Positions 49,854-60,242 are shown, counted from the first letter of the stretch. The stretch is DNA of 64,000 nt from Variovorax saccharolyticus (GCF_030316765.1 NZ_JASZYT010000002.1:744001-808000), one strand, 5' to 3'. Made by a program: numbers and translations. The notes: generated by a model not told the origin, from the letters alone.

Positions 49854-51409
49854 TGATGAACACCCGTTGCGATCGCACGGCCGCCTGGGGTGTGCTCCAG
49901 GCCCACTACGACACCGACGGACTGGGCTTCGACATGCGCCGGGCCTTCGCGAGCGACACCGGACGCTTCGCGGCCTTGAGCCAGTCGGCGCCCCATGTCT
50001 TCGCCGACCTGTCGAAGAACCTCCTCGACCAGCGCACCGAGCAGCTGCTGCTGGCGGTGGCGCGCGAAGCCGGGCTGGAGGCGCATCGCGACGCCATGTT
50101 CGCGGGTCGGCACATCAATGCCACCGAGGATCGCGCGGTGCTGCACACGCTGCTGCGGCGGCCGGCTTCGGCAGCGCCCTCCGGCGACCTGGCGGGCGCC
50201 TTCGGCGATGTGCACCGGACGCTCGACGCCATGCTGGCCTACGCCGAGAAGGTGCGATCGGATTCGACCATCACCGACGTGGTCAACATCGGCATCGGCG
50301 GCTCCGACCTCGGTCCGCAGATGGCGGTGCTGGCGCTCGACCAGTTCGCCGCGCCGGGCAAGCGCTTTCACTTCGTGTCCAACGTCGACGGCCACGAGCT
50401 GGCCGGCATCCTGCGCGGCCTGGCGCCCGAGCACACGCTGTTCCTGATCGCCTCGAAGACCTTCACGACCGCCGAGACCATGGCCAACGCGCAGTCGGCC
50501 AAGCGCTGGTTCGAGCAGTCGGGCGGCGTCGACATCGCGCGCCACTTCGCCGCGCTGACCACCAACGTGGCGGCCGCCAAGGCCTTCGGCATCGATACCA
50601 CCTTCGGCTTCTGGGACTGGGTCGGCGGGCGCTATTCGATGTGGTCGGCAATCGGCCTGCCGATCGCGCTGGCCATCGGCGCCGACGGATTCCGTGGCCT
50701 GCTGGCCGGCGCGCACGCGATGGACGAGCACTTCCGCAGCGCGCCGCTCGAACAGAACCTGCCGGTGCGGCTCGGGCTGCTCGACGTCTGGTACCGGAAC
50801 TTCCACCGCTTCACGACCCGGAGCATCGCGCCCTATCACAGCGCGCTGAAGCGGCTGCCGGCCTACCTGCAGCAGCTCGAGATGGAAAGCAACGGCAAGC
50901 AGGTCGACATGGCCGGGCAGCTGCTCACCTTCGGCACTTCGCCCGTGCTGTGGGGCGAGCCCGGCACCAACGGGCAGCACGCCTATTTCCAGATGCTGCA
51001 CCAGGGCACCGACGTGACGCCGCTGGAGTTCATCGCGGTGCGCGACGCGGCGCACGACCTCGCCGGCCACCACCCCAAGCTGCTGGCCAATGCACTGGCG
51101 CAGGCGCAGGCGCTCATGGTCGGCCAGCAGGACGCGGGCGGGCACAAAAACTTCCCGGGCAACCGGCCGAGCACCTTCTTCGTCCTCGATCAGCTGACGC
51201 CGGAATCGCTGGGTGCCTTCCTGGCGCTGTACGAGCACCGCGTCTTCACCAGCGGCGCGCTGTGGGGCATCAACAGCTTCGACCAGTGGGGCGTGGAGCT
51301 CGGCAAGGTGCTGGCCCGGGACATCGAGCCACGGCTGGCCTCCGGCGACGTGGCGGGGCTCGACGCCTCGACGGCGGGCCTGCTGCAGCGCCTGAGGCCG
51401 CTGGCCTAG
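49853..51409 (+). CDS. pgi: Glucose-6-phosphate isomerase
   Basis: 518 residues (E. coli Pgi 549). Signatures: VNIGIGGSDLGPQMA, SKTFTTAETM, and the second PGI motif region GALWGINSFDQWGVELGK, with the catalytic-region GTNGQHAYFQMLHQGT. Two ATGs in tandem (49853, 49856) are both usable; the first overlaps the tal stop by one base. Placed with zwf and tal, it lets incoming hexose phosphate enter either glycolytic or pentose phosphate direction. Confidence 0.95.
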   Translation: MMNTRCDRTAAWGVLQAHYDTDGLGFDMRRAFASDTGRFAALSQSAPHVFADLSKNLLDQRTEQLLLAVAREAGLEAHRDAMFAGRHINATEDRAVLHTLLRRPASAAPSGDLAGAFGDVHRTLDAMLAYAEKVRSDSTITDVVNIGIGGSDLGPQMAVLALDQFAAPGKRFHFVSNVDGHELAGILRGLAPEHTLFLIASKTFTTAETMANAQSAKRWFEQSGGVDIARHFAALTTNVAAAKAFGIDTTFGFWDWVGGRYSMWSAIGLPIALAIGADGFRGLLAGAHAMDEHFRSAPLEQNLPVRLGLLDVWYRNFHRFTTRSIAPYHSALKRLPAYLQQLEMESNGKQVDMAGQLLTFGTSPVLWGEPGTNGQHAYFQMLHQGTDVTPLEFIAVRDAAHDLAGHHPKLLANALAQAQALMVGQQDAGGHKNFPGNRPSTFFVLDQLTPESLGAFLALYEHRVFTSGALWGINSFDQWGVELGKVLARDIEPRLASGDVAGLDASTAGLLQRLRPLA

Positions 51410-51485
51410 CTTTCATCAAAGGCGCGAGCCCGCTCGATATGATGACCACGGGGTTGTCCCGTGGGAATCACAAGAGGAGTTGCTC

Positions 51486-51836
51486 ATGAACTTTCAACAG
51501 GCCGTCCAGACCTGCTTTCGCAAGTACGTCGAGTTTTCCGGCCGTGCGAGCCGGCCCGAGTACTGGTGGTTCATCCTGGCCTACTTCGTGGCGGCCTTCG
51601 TGGGGGGGTTCATCCACGAGTTCGTCTACTACCTGGTGGTGCTGGCCTTCCTGCTGCCCCTGCTCGCGGCCGGGGCACGCCGCCTGCATGACGTCGGCCG
51701 CAGCGCCTGGTTCCTGCTGCTCGGGCTGATCCCGGTGATCGGCACGCTGGTGCTGCTCTATTTCATGGTGCAGCCGAGCCAGCCGGAGTCCAACGAATAC
51801 GGGCCGCCGCCCGCGCCGGTGCCGGTAGTCGCCTGA
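51486..51836 (+). CDS. DUF805 inner-membrane protein
   Basis: 116 residues with the family opening FRKYVEFSGRASRPEYWWF and the LAAGARRLHDVGRSAWFLLL motif; three membrane helices. The role of DUF805 proteins is unknown. An AGGAG ribosome site is 6 bases upstream of ATG 51486. A perfect 7-bp hairpin (CCACGGG-GTTGT-CCCGTGG, 51446-51464) lies in the 5' leader. It converges on msrA with a 6-base gap. Confidence 0.88.
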   Translation: MNFQQAVQTCFRKYVEFSGRASRPEYWWFILAYFVAAFVGGFIHEFVYYLVVLAFLLPLLAAGARRLHDVGRSAWFLLLGLIPVIGTLVLLYFMVQPSQPESNEYGPPPAPVPVVA

Positions 51837-51842
51837 TACGCC

Positions 51843-52574
51843 TCAGGCCCTTGCGCCCACCAGCACCGGCTTCGCCCGGTAGCTGGCCGGAAACACCTTC
51901 TTCAGGTTGTCGACCTTCGGCAGGTCGTTGATCGCGATGTAGGGGTGGTCGGGGTTGCGGGTCATGAAATCCTGGTGATACGCCTCGGCCGGGTAGAAGG
52001 CCTTGAGCGGCTCGATCGTGGTGGCGATCGGCTTGCCGAAGACGCGGGCGCGGTCGAGTTGCGCGATGTAGTTCTTCGCGATGCGCGCCTGCTCGGGGTT
52101 GGTGGCGAAGATGGTCGACCGGTACTGGGTGCCGACGTCCGGTCCCTGGCGATCGCGCTGGGTCGGATCGTGCGCGACCGAGAAATGGATCTGCAGCAGC
52201 CGCGCGAAGCTGATCTGCTTCGGGTCGTAGCTGATGCGCACCGACTCCGCATGGCCGGTGTTGCCCAGGCTGGTCGCCTCGTAGTTGGCGGTGGCGGCGT
52301 CGCCGCCCGCGTAGCCCGAGACCGCGCTGGTCACGCCCTTGACATGCTGGAAGACCCCCTGCACGCCCCAGAAGCAGCCGCCGGCGAACGCCGCCGTCTC
52401 GGTACCGGCCTGGCCGGCCGGAGGATCGTCCGCCGCGGGCGGGATCACGGTGGCGCGCTCGCCGGCTCGGGCCGGCGCGGCGCGGCCCAGCGCAAGCCCG
52501 GCGCCGAGCGCGAGTGCGCAAAGCAGGGCGCGGCGCGGCAGCCCGCCGGGGCGTTCGAATGTCTCGGTGTTCAT
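51843..52574 (-). CDS. msrA: Exported peptide-methionine (S)-S-oxide reductase MsrA
   Basis: 243 residues. The first ~38 form a signal peptide with a twin-arginine-like start (GLPRRALLCALALGAGLALG) ending ARA-GE, so it is periplasmic. The catalytic Cys is C67 in FAGGCFWGVQGVF, and the GTQYRSTIF and AEAYHQDF motifs are present. There is no other Cys in the mature chain, so it must use an external thiol for recycling. It is downstream of groL but separated by a terminator. Confidence 0.93.
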   Translation of the reverse strand: MNTETFERPGGLPRRALLCALALGAGLALGRAAPARAGERATVIPPAADDPPAGQAGTETAAFAGGCFWGVQGVFQHVKGVTSAVSGYAGGDAATANYEATSLGNTGHAESVRISYDPKQISFARLLQIHFSVAHDPTQRDRQGPDVGTQYRSTIFATNPEQARIAKNYIAQLDRARVFGKPIATTIEPLKAFYPAEAYHQDFMTRNPDHPYIAINDLPKVDNLKKVFPASYRAKPVLVGARA

Positions 52575-52654
52575 GCCGGTGAGCTCCTTCGGGTCCAGGC
52601 CCTGGACGATGTCCCCGCTTGTACGCCAATCCGCCTGCGGGCTCCAGCGGGACG

Positions 52655-52690
52655 AAAAAAAGCCCCGCGGCTCGCACCGCGGGGCTTTTT
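52655..52690. terminator. Bidirectional intrinsic terminator after groL
   Basis: Seven A, then AGCCCCGCGG-CTCGCA-CCGCGGGGCT, then five T: a 10-bp perfect stem usable on both strands. It ends the minus-strand groSL transcript 32 bases after the groL stop and insulates msrA. Confidence 0.92.
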
Positions 52691-52721
52691 GGCTTGGCTG
52701 TGGCAGCCGGGCCGGGGGGAA

Positions 52722-54419
<1,698 letters not shown>

Positions 54420-54710
54420 TTACTTCTCGACGACCGCGAACAGGTCGTCTTCCTTCATGACCAGCAGTTCGTCGCCATCGACCTTGACGGTCTGGCCGCT
54501 GTACTTGCCGAACAGGACGCGGTCGCCGACCTTGATGTTCAGTGCGATCAGGTCGCCCTTGTCGTTCTTCTTGCCAGGACCGACGGCCAGGACTTCGCCC
54601 TGATCGGGCTTTTCGGCGGCGTTGTCGGGGATCACGATGCCCGAGGCGGTCTTGGTTTCGCTTTCAATGCGCTTGACGATCACGCGATCGTGCAAAGGAC
54701 GAAGTTTCAT
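54420..54710 (-). CDS. groS: Co-chaperonin GroES
   Basis: 96 residues from ATG 54710 ([16 protein letters not shown]). The mobile loop [18 protein letters not shown] and roof [10 protein letters not shown] are typical. An upstream in-frame ATG at 54809 overlaps the CIRCE element and cannot be the real start. It is the first gene of the groSL operon. Confidence 0.98.
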   Translation of the reverse strand: MKLRPLHDRVIVKRIESETKTASGIVIPDNAAEKPDQGEVLAVGPGKKNDKGDLIALNIKVGDRVLFGKYSGQTVKVDGDELLVMKEDDLFAVVEK

Positions 54711-54792
54711 TGCTTGCATCTCCTGAGGGGAACGAGGTTTGGTGGGGCCCCGGTGTTGTTCCGAAGCCACATTCGTTGTGAGGGAGGCGCTG

Positions 54793-54819
54793 TTAGCACT
54801 CAACCCCAACGAGTGCTAA
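54793..54819 (-). promoter_or_regulatory. CIRCE operator (HrcA-binding) of groSL
   Basis: Perfect consensus TTAGCACTC-N9-GAGTGCTAA. It overlaps the downstream edge of the -10 element, so bound HrcA would block initiation. No hrcA gene is in the window. Confidence 0.97.
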
Positions 54820-54846
54820 TCATAAGGGTGTTTTGTGTCTTTTCAA
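54819..54846 (-). promoter_or_regulatory. groSL promoter
   Basis: Minus-strand TTGAAA (54846-54841), 16-bp spacer, TATGAT (54824-54819), a good sigma-70 promoter. The same stretch reads CTTGAAA followed by CCCTTATG at heat-shock sigma spacing, so RpoH may also use it. Confidence 0.75.
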
Positions 54847-54882
54847 GGAAGAGCGCCCGTTTTTGCCGGGGCATCGGGCCGT

Positions 54883-55650
54883 CTATTCGACGCCGAGCAG
54901 GTCGTAGATGCGGCGCACGTAGCCGCCGAACTCGGCGTTGGTCTTGATGTGCAGCCGGCGCGGCGCCGGCAGTTCGATCGGGAAGAAATCCGCCATCCGC
55001 GCCGGCCCGGCGGTCAGCACCGCGCAGTGCGTGCCCAGGAACACCGCCTCCTGGATGCTGTGGGTCACAACCACGAAGGTCTTGCCGGTCTCCTCCCAGA
55101 TGCGCAGCATCTCGAGGTTCATCTTCTCGCGCGTGAGGGCGTCGAGGGCGCCGAAGGGTTCGTCCATCAGGATCAGCTTCGGATCGTGGATCAGGGCGCG
55201 GGCGATGGCGGCGCGCTGCTGCATGCCGCCCGACAGCTCGTAGGGCAGCTTGTCGGCGAAGCCGGTCAGCCCGACCATCTCGAGCAGGGCGTGCGCACGT
55301 TCGACGGCCGCCTTGCGCGGCAGGCCGAGGATGTCGACCGGCAGCAGCACGTTGTCGATCACGGTGCGCCACTTGAGCAGCAGCGGCTGCTGGAACACCA
55401 TGCCGACGTCGCGCCCGGGATTGAAGGCGGCGCCGCCGGTGCCGCCGATCTGCAGCACGCCGCCGTCGTGCCCGTGCAGGCCGGCGAGGATCTTCAGCAG
55501 GGTCGACTTGCCGCAGCCCGAGGGTCCGACCAGCGACACCATGTCGCCTTCGTGGATGTCCATCGAGACGTCGGATACGGCCAGGAACTCTTCCGCCTTC
55601 TTGCGGTAGACCTTGCGCAGCTGGCGCATGCGGATCAGCGGATCGCTCAT
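54883..55650 (-). CDS. ABC importer ATPase (SsuB/TauB/ThiZ type)
   Basis: 255 residues from ATG 55650 (MSDPLIRMRQLRKVY). Walker A GPSGCGKST, Q-loop VFQQPLLLKWR, signature LSGGMQQR and ILMDEPFGALDALTR, characteristic of nitrate/sulfonate/taurine/thiamine-precursor importers. It is the last gene of the TetR-linked operon and its ATG overlaps the DHDPS-family stop. The matching permease is three genes upstream. Confidence 0.88.
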   Translation of the reverse strand: MSDPLIRMRQLRKVYRKKAEEFLAVSDVSMDIHEGDMVSLVGPSGCGKSTLLKILAGLHGHDGGVLQIGGTGGAAFNPGRDVGMVFQQPLLLKWRTVIDNVLLPVDILGLPRKAAVERAHALLEMVGLTGFADKLPYELSGGMQQRAAIARALIHDPKLILMDEPFGALDALTREKMNLEMLRIWEETGKTFVVVTHSIQEAVFLGTHCAVLTAGPARMADFFPIELPAPRRLHIKTNAEFGGYVRRIYDLLGVE

Positions 55651-56714
55651 GCGAGCCACCGCGCCAGGTTGTCGCGCACGAAGGCGTCGTCGCCCAGGTC
55701 GCCGTGCAACCGGTAGACCCGGTCGATCTCCGCGGCCTGGCCCTGGCCCAGCCCTTCCTCGGGGTCCAGGCACCAGATGCCTTCGAGCAGGCCCTGCCGG
55801 CGCAGCACCTCGTGGCAGCCGGCGATGCAGCCGTGGAAGTTGTTGGCGACGTCGAAGAAGGCGGCGTTGCAGTCGGTCACGCGCGAGTCGAGCGCCAGCA
55901 GGGCCGGGCTCAGCGTGCCGCCGTTGGCCGCCAGCTCGGCCTTGATCTGCGCCAGCTGCGCGACCGCGCTCGAGGTCCAGACCGACCAGTGGCCGAGCAG
56001 GCCGCCGCGAAAGCGCACCGTCACCGGCGCCCCGTCACGCATTGCGCTGAAGGGCAGCGCGAGGTCGAGCACGATGTGGTCGTCGTTGCCGGTGTAGAGG
56101 AAGACGCGCTCCTCGGCCCGCGCATCGACCAGGCCGCGCACCACGTCGATGGTGCGGTAGCGGTTGAAGGGCGCGACCTTGATCGCCAGCACGTTCGGCA
56201 GCAGCGCGAAGCGGCGCCAGAAGTCGCTCGACAGCACCGGCCCGCCGACCACCGTCTGCAGGTAGAAGCCGATCAGCGGGATCTCCCGGCTGACGGCCTC
56301 GCAGTGCGCGATGAGTTCGTCTTCGGAAGCGGTCGCGACCGCGGCCAGGCTCAGCAGCCCGGCGTGGTAGCCGAGGCCGACCGCGGTCTGCGCCTCGGCC
56401 CTGGCCTGTGCGGTCGGGCCGCAGAGGCCGGCGATCATCGCCATCGGCCGCCCGGTCCATGCCCGCTGGTCCTCGATGGCGGCGCCGAGCACGGTCTCGT
56501 AGAGGCCGCGCTCGCGGATCGCGAACTGGGTCGTGTGCACGCCGACCGCGAGGCCGCCGGCGCCGGCGTCGACGTAGTAGCGGGTCAGGGCGCGTTGCCG
56601 GCGCCGGTCGAACCGGCGCCCGGCATCGAGGGCCAGCGGATGGGCGGGAATCACGGTGCCCGCCGCCAGCAGGTCCAGCACCTGCGCGGGAAGATCGGAT
56701 CGTTGCAACGGCAT
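55647..56714 (-). CDS. Dihydrodipicolinate synthase-family aldolase/lyase, substrate unknown
   Basis: 355 residues, longer than DapA (about 292). TIM-barrel class I aldolase features: Schiff-base K179 in LAIKVAPFNR, Y151 in GFYLQTVVGG, and N-terminal GAGGLAVGVHTTQF in place of the DapA GTTGE loop. The substitution argues against lysine biosynthesis. Relatives cleave or form 2-oxo acids. An AGGAG site precedes ATG 56714. Its place inside an ABC importer operon suggests it degrades the imported compound. Confidence 0.82.
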   Translation of the reverse strand: MPLQRSDLPAQVLDLLAAGTVIPAHPLALDAGRRFDRRRQRALTRYYVDAGAGGLAVGVHTTQFAIRERGLYETVLGAAIEDQRAWTGRPMAMIAGLCGPTAQARAEAQTAVGLGYHAGLLSLAAVATASEDELIAHCEAVSREIPLIGFYLQTVVGGPVLSSDFWRRFALLPNVLAIKVAPFNRYRTIDVVRGLVDARAEERVFLYTGNDDHIVLDLALPFSAMRDGAPVTVRFRGGLLGHWSVWTSSAVAQLAQIKAELAANGGTLSPALLALDSRVTDCNAAFFDVANNFHGCIAGCHEVLRRQGLLEGIWCLDPEEGLGQGQAAEIDRVYRLHGDLGDDAFVRDNLARWLA

Positions 56715-56743
56715 GAAAGCTCCTGAAGGGAAGGGGTGTGGCG

Positions 56744-57595
56744 TCAGCCGTATTCCGGGCCGGCGATCGCGTGGATGAAGGCGGTCTGGCCGCGCGCCGG
56801 CGCGTCGCCCGCCGCCATGCGCACGAAGCCGCGCTGCAGCGTGAAGCCCGCCTCGGCGAGTTGCCGGCGCAGCAGCGGGCGGTCGTCTGGAACGTCGACG
56901 AAGAGCGCCGGCGTGCGGCCGTCGGTCAGCTCGCGCAGCAGCAGGGCCGCGCTGACTTCGTCGGTCGCCACCAGCGGCCCGACGTGGTGGGCGATGCGGC
57001 CGCCGCGAACCACGGCGAAGGCCTGGGCATGGCGCACCACCCGGCTGTCCGCGCGCCGCATCAACTCGCCCAGCACCGCGCTGCGGTCCAGGCCGAGGGC
57101 TTCGGCATCGAGGGCGGCGAGGGCATCGAATCCGGTGTCGTCCGATCGCGCCGCCGCTGTCGCGGCGCTGCCGTCGACCGGCCCGCGATGCCAGCGCGAC
57201 AGCCGCCAGAGCGGCGTGAAGCCGTACTGCAGGTAGAGCCGTTCGCCGGCCGGCGTGGCGTCGAGCATCGCGATGCGGCCCGCGGCCTTCACCGTCCGCA
57301 GGCATTGCTCGAAGACGCTGCGGCCGAGGCCGAGGCCGCGCGATCCGGGGGCGACCAGGATCATGCTGATCCAGGCGGCGCTGGCGCCCAGCGGCAGCAC
57401 CGCGCCGCTGGCCACGATCTGCCCGTCGGCGTCGCGCACCGCGTGCACGCTGCCATGGCGGGCGAACAGCGCCCAGTCGTCGGCGGTCTGGTTCCAGCCG
57501 CTGGCGACCACCAGCGCGTCGAGCATCGCGAGGCTGCCGGCGTCCAGCGCGGCGAGTGTCTCGACCGCGGGCGGGCCGGACTCAGTACTTGCCAT
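56744..57595 (-). CDS. Tandem GNAT acetyltransferase-like protein
   Basis: 283 residues with two GNAT-like halves. The N-terminal half has the acetyl-CoA loop region SMILVAPGSRGLGLGRSVFEQCL (about 76-98) and LYLQYGFTPLWRLSRW. The C-terminal half keeps the fold (HVGPLVATDEVSAALLLREL; FTLQRGFVRMA) with a weaker loop. The acceptor is unknown. It overlaps the SDR gene by 14 bases and is 29 bases from the DHDPS-family gene. Confidence 0.82.
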   Translation of the reverse strand: MASTESGPPAVETLAALDAGSLAMLDALVVASGWNQTADDWALFARHGSVHAVRDADGQIVASGAVLPLGASAAWISMILVAPGSRGLGLGRSVFEQCLRTVKAAGRIAMLDATPAGERLYLQYGFTPLWRLSRWHRGPVDGSAATAAARSDDTGFDALAALDAEALGLDRSAVLGELMRRADSRVVRHAQAFAVVRGGRIAHHVGPLVATDEVSAALLLRELTDGRTPALFVDVPDDRPLLRRQLAEAGFTLQRGFVRMAAGDAPARGQTAFIHAIAGPEYG

Positions 57596-58646
57596 CGCGC
57601 GACTCGAACTTGGTCGGCTTGCCGTAGAGGCGCTGTTCGCGCGCGATCCAGTCGGCGACCCAGCCGATCAACTGCGACAGCGGCACCTTGGGGTAGCCGA
57701 ACAGCCGCTCGGCCTCGCCGGTGTTCATGAGCCAGGCGGTGGGTGCCTCGCTGCCGGTGATCTCGACCGGCTTGTCGAAGCGTCGGCCGAACTCCTCGGC
57801 CAGCCAGCGGATCGATGTCGTTTCGGGGCCGCTGACATTGAGCGGCGATGTCGGCACGGTGGCCGCCACCAGGCAGCGCAGCGCCTGCGCGTTGGCGTCG
57901 CCCTGCCAGATCACGTTGACGTGGCCCATGGTGACGTCGACCGGTTCGCCGCGCCAGACCTTGATCGCGACGTCGGCCAGCACGCCGTAGCGCAGGTCGA
58001 TCGCATAGCTGAGGCGGAACAGGCGACCTGGCGTGCCGTGCAGCTTCGAGAAGTACTCGAACATGCGCTCGCGCCCGACGCATGAATTGGCGTACTCGCC
58101 GGGCGGGCTGGGTGGCAGGTCTTCCGCTGCGCCCTGGCCGGTCACCGGCACGAAGGGGTACACGCAGGCGGTCGAGAAGGCCACGATGCGCGAGCGGCTG
58201 AAGGCCTGCGCCACCAGGGCCGGCACATGCACGTTCATGGCCCAGGTCAACGGGTTGTCGGCATCGGCGCCGAACTTGCGCCCGGCCATGAAGATCACGT
58301 TGGGGCACTGCGGCAGTGCGGCCAGCGCAGCGGCGTCGAGCAGGTCGCATGCGATGGTCTCGATGCCATGGCCTTCGAGCATCTCGCGCATGCCGGGCTC
58401 GCTGAAGCGCGCCACCGCGATCACCCGCCGGTCCGCCGGCAGCGCATTGCGCGCCAGCCGCGCGAGCGTCGGGCCCATCTTGCCGCCGACGCCCAGGATC
58501 ATCAGGTCGCCCGGGAGGCGCGCGAGGTCGTCGACCAGTTCGCGCGACGGCGTGGCGAGGAACTGCTCCAGTGCCGCCTCGGTCTCGAAGTGCGAAGGGA
58601 AGTGGCGCTCGTCGAGCAGCGCGGGGGTGTGCGCGGAGGTGTTCAT
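57582..58646 (-). CDS. Extended SDR (NAD-dependent epimerase/dehydratase family), atypical active site
   Basis: 354 residues. A Rossmann loop GVGGKMG at 52-58 and the strand FSTACVYPF at 157-165 place it in the extended SDR family. The catalytic YxxxK is YANSC at 185-189, so the lysine is missing, unless an unusual alignment is used. Other elements are NVSGPETTSIRWLAEEFGRRF and a C-terminal KFESRDGKY. Start MNTSAHTPALLDERHFP at 58646 overlaps the permease stop by 4 bases. Function unknown. Confidence 0.8.
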   Translation of the reverse strand: MNTSAHTPALLDERHFPSHFETEAALEQFLATPSRELVDDLARLPGDLMILGVGGKMGPTLARLARNALPADRRVIAVARFSEPGMREMLEGHGIETIACDLLDAAALAALPQCPNVIFMAGRKFGADADNPLTWAMNVHVPALVAQAFSRSRIVAFSTACVYPFVPVTGQGAAEDLPPSPPGEYANSCVGRERMFEYFSKLHGTPGRLFRLSYAIDLRYGVLADVAIKVWRGEPVDVTMGHVNVIWQGDANAQALRCLVAATVPTSPLNVSGPETTSIRWLAEEFGRRFDKPVEITGSEAPTAWLMNTGEAERLFGYPKVPLSQLIGWVADWIAREQRLYGKPTKFESRDGKY

Positions 58647-59449
58647 TGGATTCTTGCGTCCTGGGTGATGAAGTACCGTTCCATCAGCAGGACCAGCAGA
58701 TAGAGCAGCACGCCGAGGCCGGTGATGAGCAGCACGGCCATGAAAACAGCGGGGGTGTCGAGCGAGGCCTGCACCTGGATCATCAGATAGCCCAGGCCCT
58801 TGTCCGAGGCGATGAACTCGCCGACCACGGCGCCCGCGACCGCGAGGATGGTGGCGACCTTCATGCCCGAGAACACGTAGGGCAGGGAGCCCGGCAGCTG
58901 GATGTAGCGGAACAGCTGCCAGCGCGAGCCGCGCAGCGCGTGCACCAGGTTCAGCAGGTCGGGCTCGGTCTCGTTGAGGCCGCGGATCGTGGTCAGCAGG
59001 ATCGGAAAGAAGCACAGGCTGAAGGTGATCAGGATGTTGGGCCCGATGCCATAGCTGAACCACACGATGATCAGCGGCCCGAGCGCCACCTTGGGGATCA
59101 TGTTGAGCGTGACCAGCAGCGGGAACGCCAGCAGCATCAGCCGGCGGCTGGTGATGAACAGCAGGGCGCCGAGGATGCCGAGCACCAGTCCGAGCGCGTA
59201 GCCGCCGAACACCTCGAGCGCGGTCACGCCGGTGTTGTGCAGCCAGTGGTAGTTGGGATTGGCCAGCGTGGCCAGCACCTGCGACGGCGCCGGCAGGATG
59301 AAGGTCTGGATCTTGAATGCGCGCACCGCCAGTTCCCACAGCGCGATGCAGGCGAGGTGGACACCGGCCACCGCGGCCCAGCGCTGCCAGGCGGGGCGGT
59401 CGGCGGAAGCGGCGGGCTGGCCGCTGGCTGCGGGGACGATGGCCGTCAT
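58643..59449 (-). CDS. ABC importer permease (SsuC/TauC/ThiX type)
   Basis: 268 residues with six membrane helices and the family loop LVHALRGSRWQLFRYIQLPGSLPYVFSGMKV, followed by AVVGEFIASDKGLGYLM. These are typical of nitrate/sulfonate/thiamine-precursor permeases. It is the first gene of the minus-strand operon. A TetR-type operator candidate lies 62 bases upstream. Confidence 0.9.
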   Translation of the reverse strand: MTAIVPAASGQPAASADRPAWQRWAAVAGVHLACIALWELAVRAFKIQTFILPAPSQVLATLANPNYHWLHNTGVTALEVFGGYALGLVLGILGALLFITSRRLMLLAFPLLVTLNMIPKVALGPLIIVWFSYGIGPNILITFSLCFFPILLTTIRGLNETEPDLLNLVHALRGSRWQLFRYIQLPGSLPYVFSGMKVATILAVAGAVVGEFIASDKGLGYLMIQVQASLDTPAVFMAVLLITGLGVLLYLLVLLMERYFITQDARIQ

Positions 59450-59510
59450 ATCGATTTCTTTCTCACGAGGAGCGGTCGTGAAGAAATGATAGGGCGATGG
59501 CCCTCAGGTG

Positions 59511-59526
59511 TCAACCAACTGGTTGA
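59511..59526. promoter_or_regulatory. TetR-type operator candidate upstream of the permease operon
   Basis: TCAACCA-AC-TGGTTGA, a perfect 7+7 inverted repeat, between the TetR gene stop (59549) and the permease start (59449). A related site lies on the far side of the TetR gene. Confidence 0.65.
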
Positions 59527-59548
59527 TTAAATAAGAGCTGGAAGATCG

Positions 59549-60211
59549 TCAGGGCCGCAGCGCGTTCAGCGCGAACTCGATCACGTGGCGCCGGCGCTGC
59601 ACCAGCGCGCCGCGCGAGCCCAGCGGCTTGCCGAAGATCGCCGACAGCGTGTGGTTGTTCGAGAAGAAGAAGTAGGAGATGCCGGCGATCGAGATGTAGA
59701 GGTTGATGGCGTCGAAGTCGGCCCGGAAGACGCCTTCGGCCACGCCGCGCGCCAGCGTGGCTTCGAGCATCTCGATGAACGGCGAGTGCATCTTCTGCAG
59801 CCGCTCGGATTCGAGGATGTGGCTGCCCTGGTTGCGGTTTTCGTCGGTCAGCAGCGCAATGAACTCCGGGTGCTCGGCCAGGTAGTCGAAGGAGAAGGCG
59901 ACCAGTTGGCTCATCGCCTCCGCCGGCGCCAGTTCGCCGAGCGACAGGCGCTGCTCTTTTTCGCGGATCTCGGCGTAGACCGATTCGAGCGCCACCAGAT
60001 AGAGGCCCTGCTTGCTCTCGAAGTAGTGGTAGACGAGCTGCTTGTTGACGCCTGCCGCGCGGGCGATCTCGTCGACCCGCGCACCCGCGAAGCCGTTGCG
60101 GGAGAACTCGCTCACGGCCGCCTCGATCAGTGCCGCGCGCGTGGCGGCGGCATCCCTCCGGGCGACGGCGGGCGGGGTGGCGGCGGGGGCGGTGCGGGAT
60201 GTGGAGGCCAT
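59549..60211 (-). CDS. TetR-family transcriptional regulator
   Basis: 220 residues from ATG 60211 (MASTSRTAPA). The HTH is at about 44-63 (RVDEIARAAGVNKQLVYHYF), preceded by the usual helix AALIEAAVSEFSRNGF. The C-terminal ligand domain is unassigned. It sits between the binding-protein gene and the permease operon, with an ACCAA/TTGGT-type site on each side, so it most likely represses both. Confidence 0.92.
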   Translation of the reverse strand: MASTSRTAPAATPPAVARRDAAATRAALIEAAVSEFSRNGFAGARVDEIARAAGVNKQLVYHYFESKQGLYLVALESVYAEIREKEQRLSLGELAPAEAMSQLVAFSFDYLAEHPEFIALLTDENRNQGSHILESERLQKMHSPFIEMLEATLARGVAEGVFRADFDAINLYISIAGISYFFFSNNHTLSAIFGKPLGSRGALVQRRRHVIEFALNALRP

Positions 60212-60242
60212 GGCGGGATTCTTCGTTCGACCAGGTTGCGTG

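Noticed and set aside
54711..54809. Extended GroES start at 54809
   Set aside because: The extension would be translated through the CIRCE element and promoter region; the canonical MKLRPLHDR start has the family N-terminus.
55647..56714. dapA (lysine biosynthesis)
   Set aside because: The GTTGE-type loop is replaced, the protein is about 60 residues too long and it sits within an importer operon.
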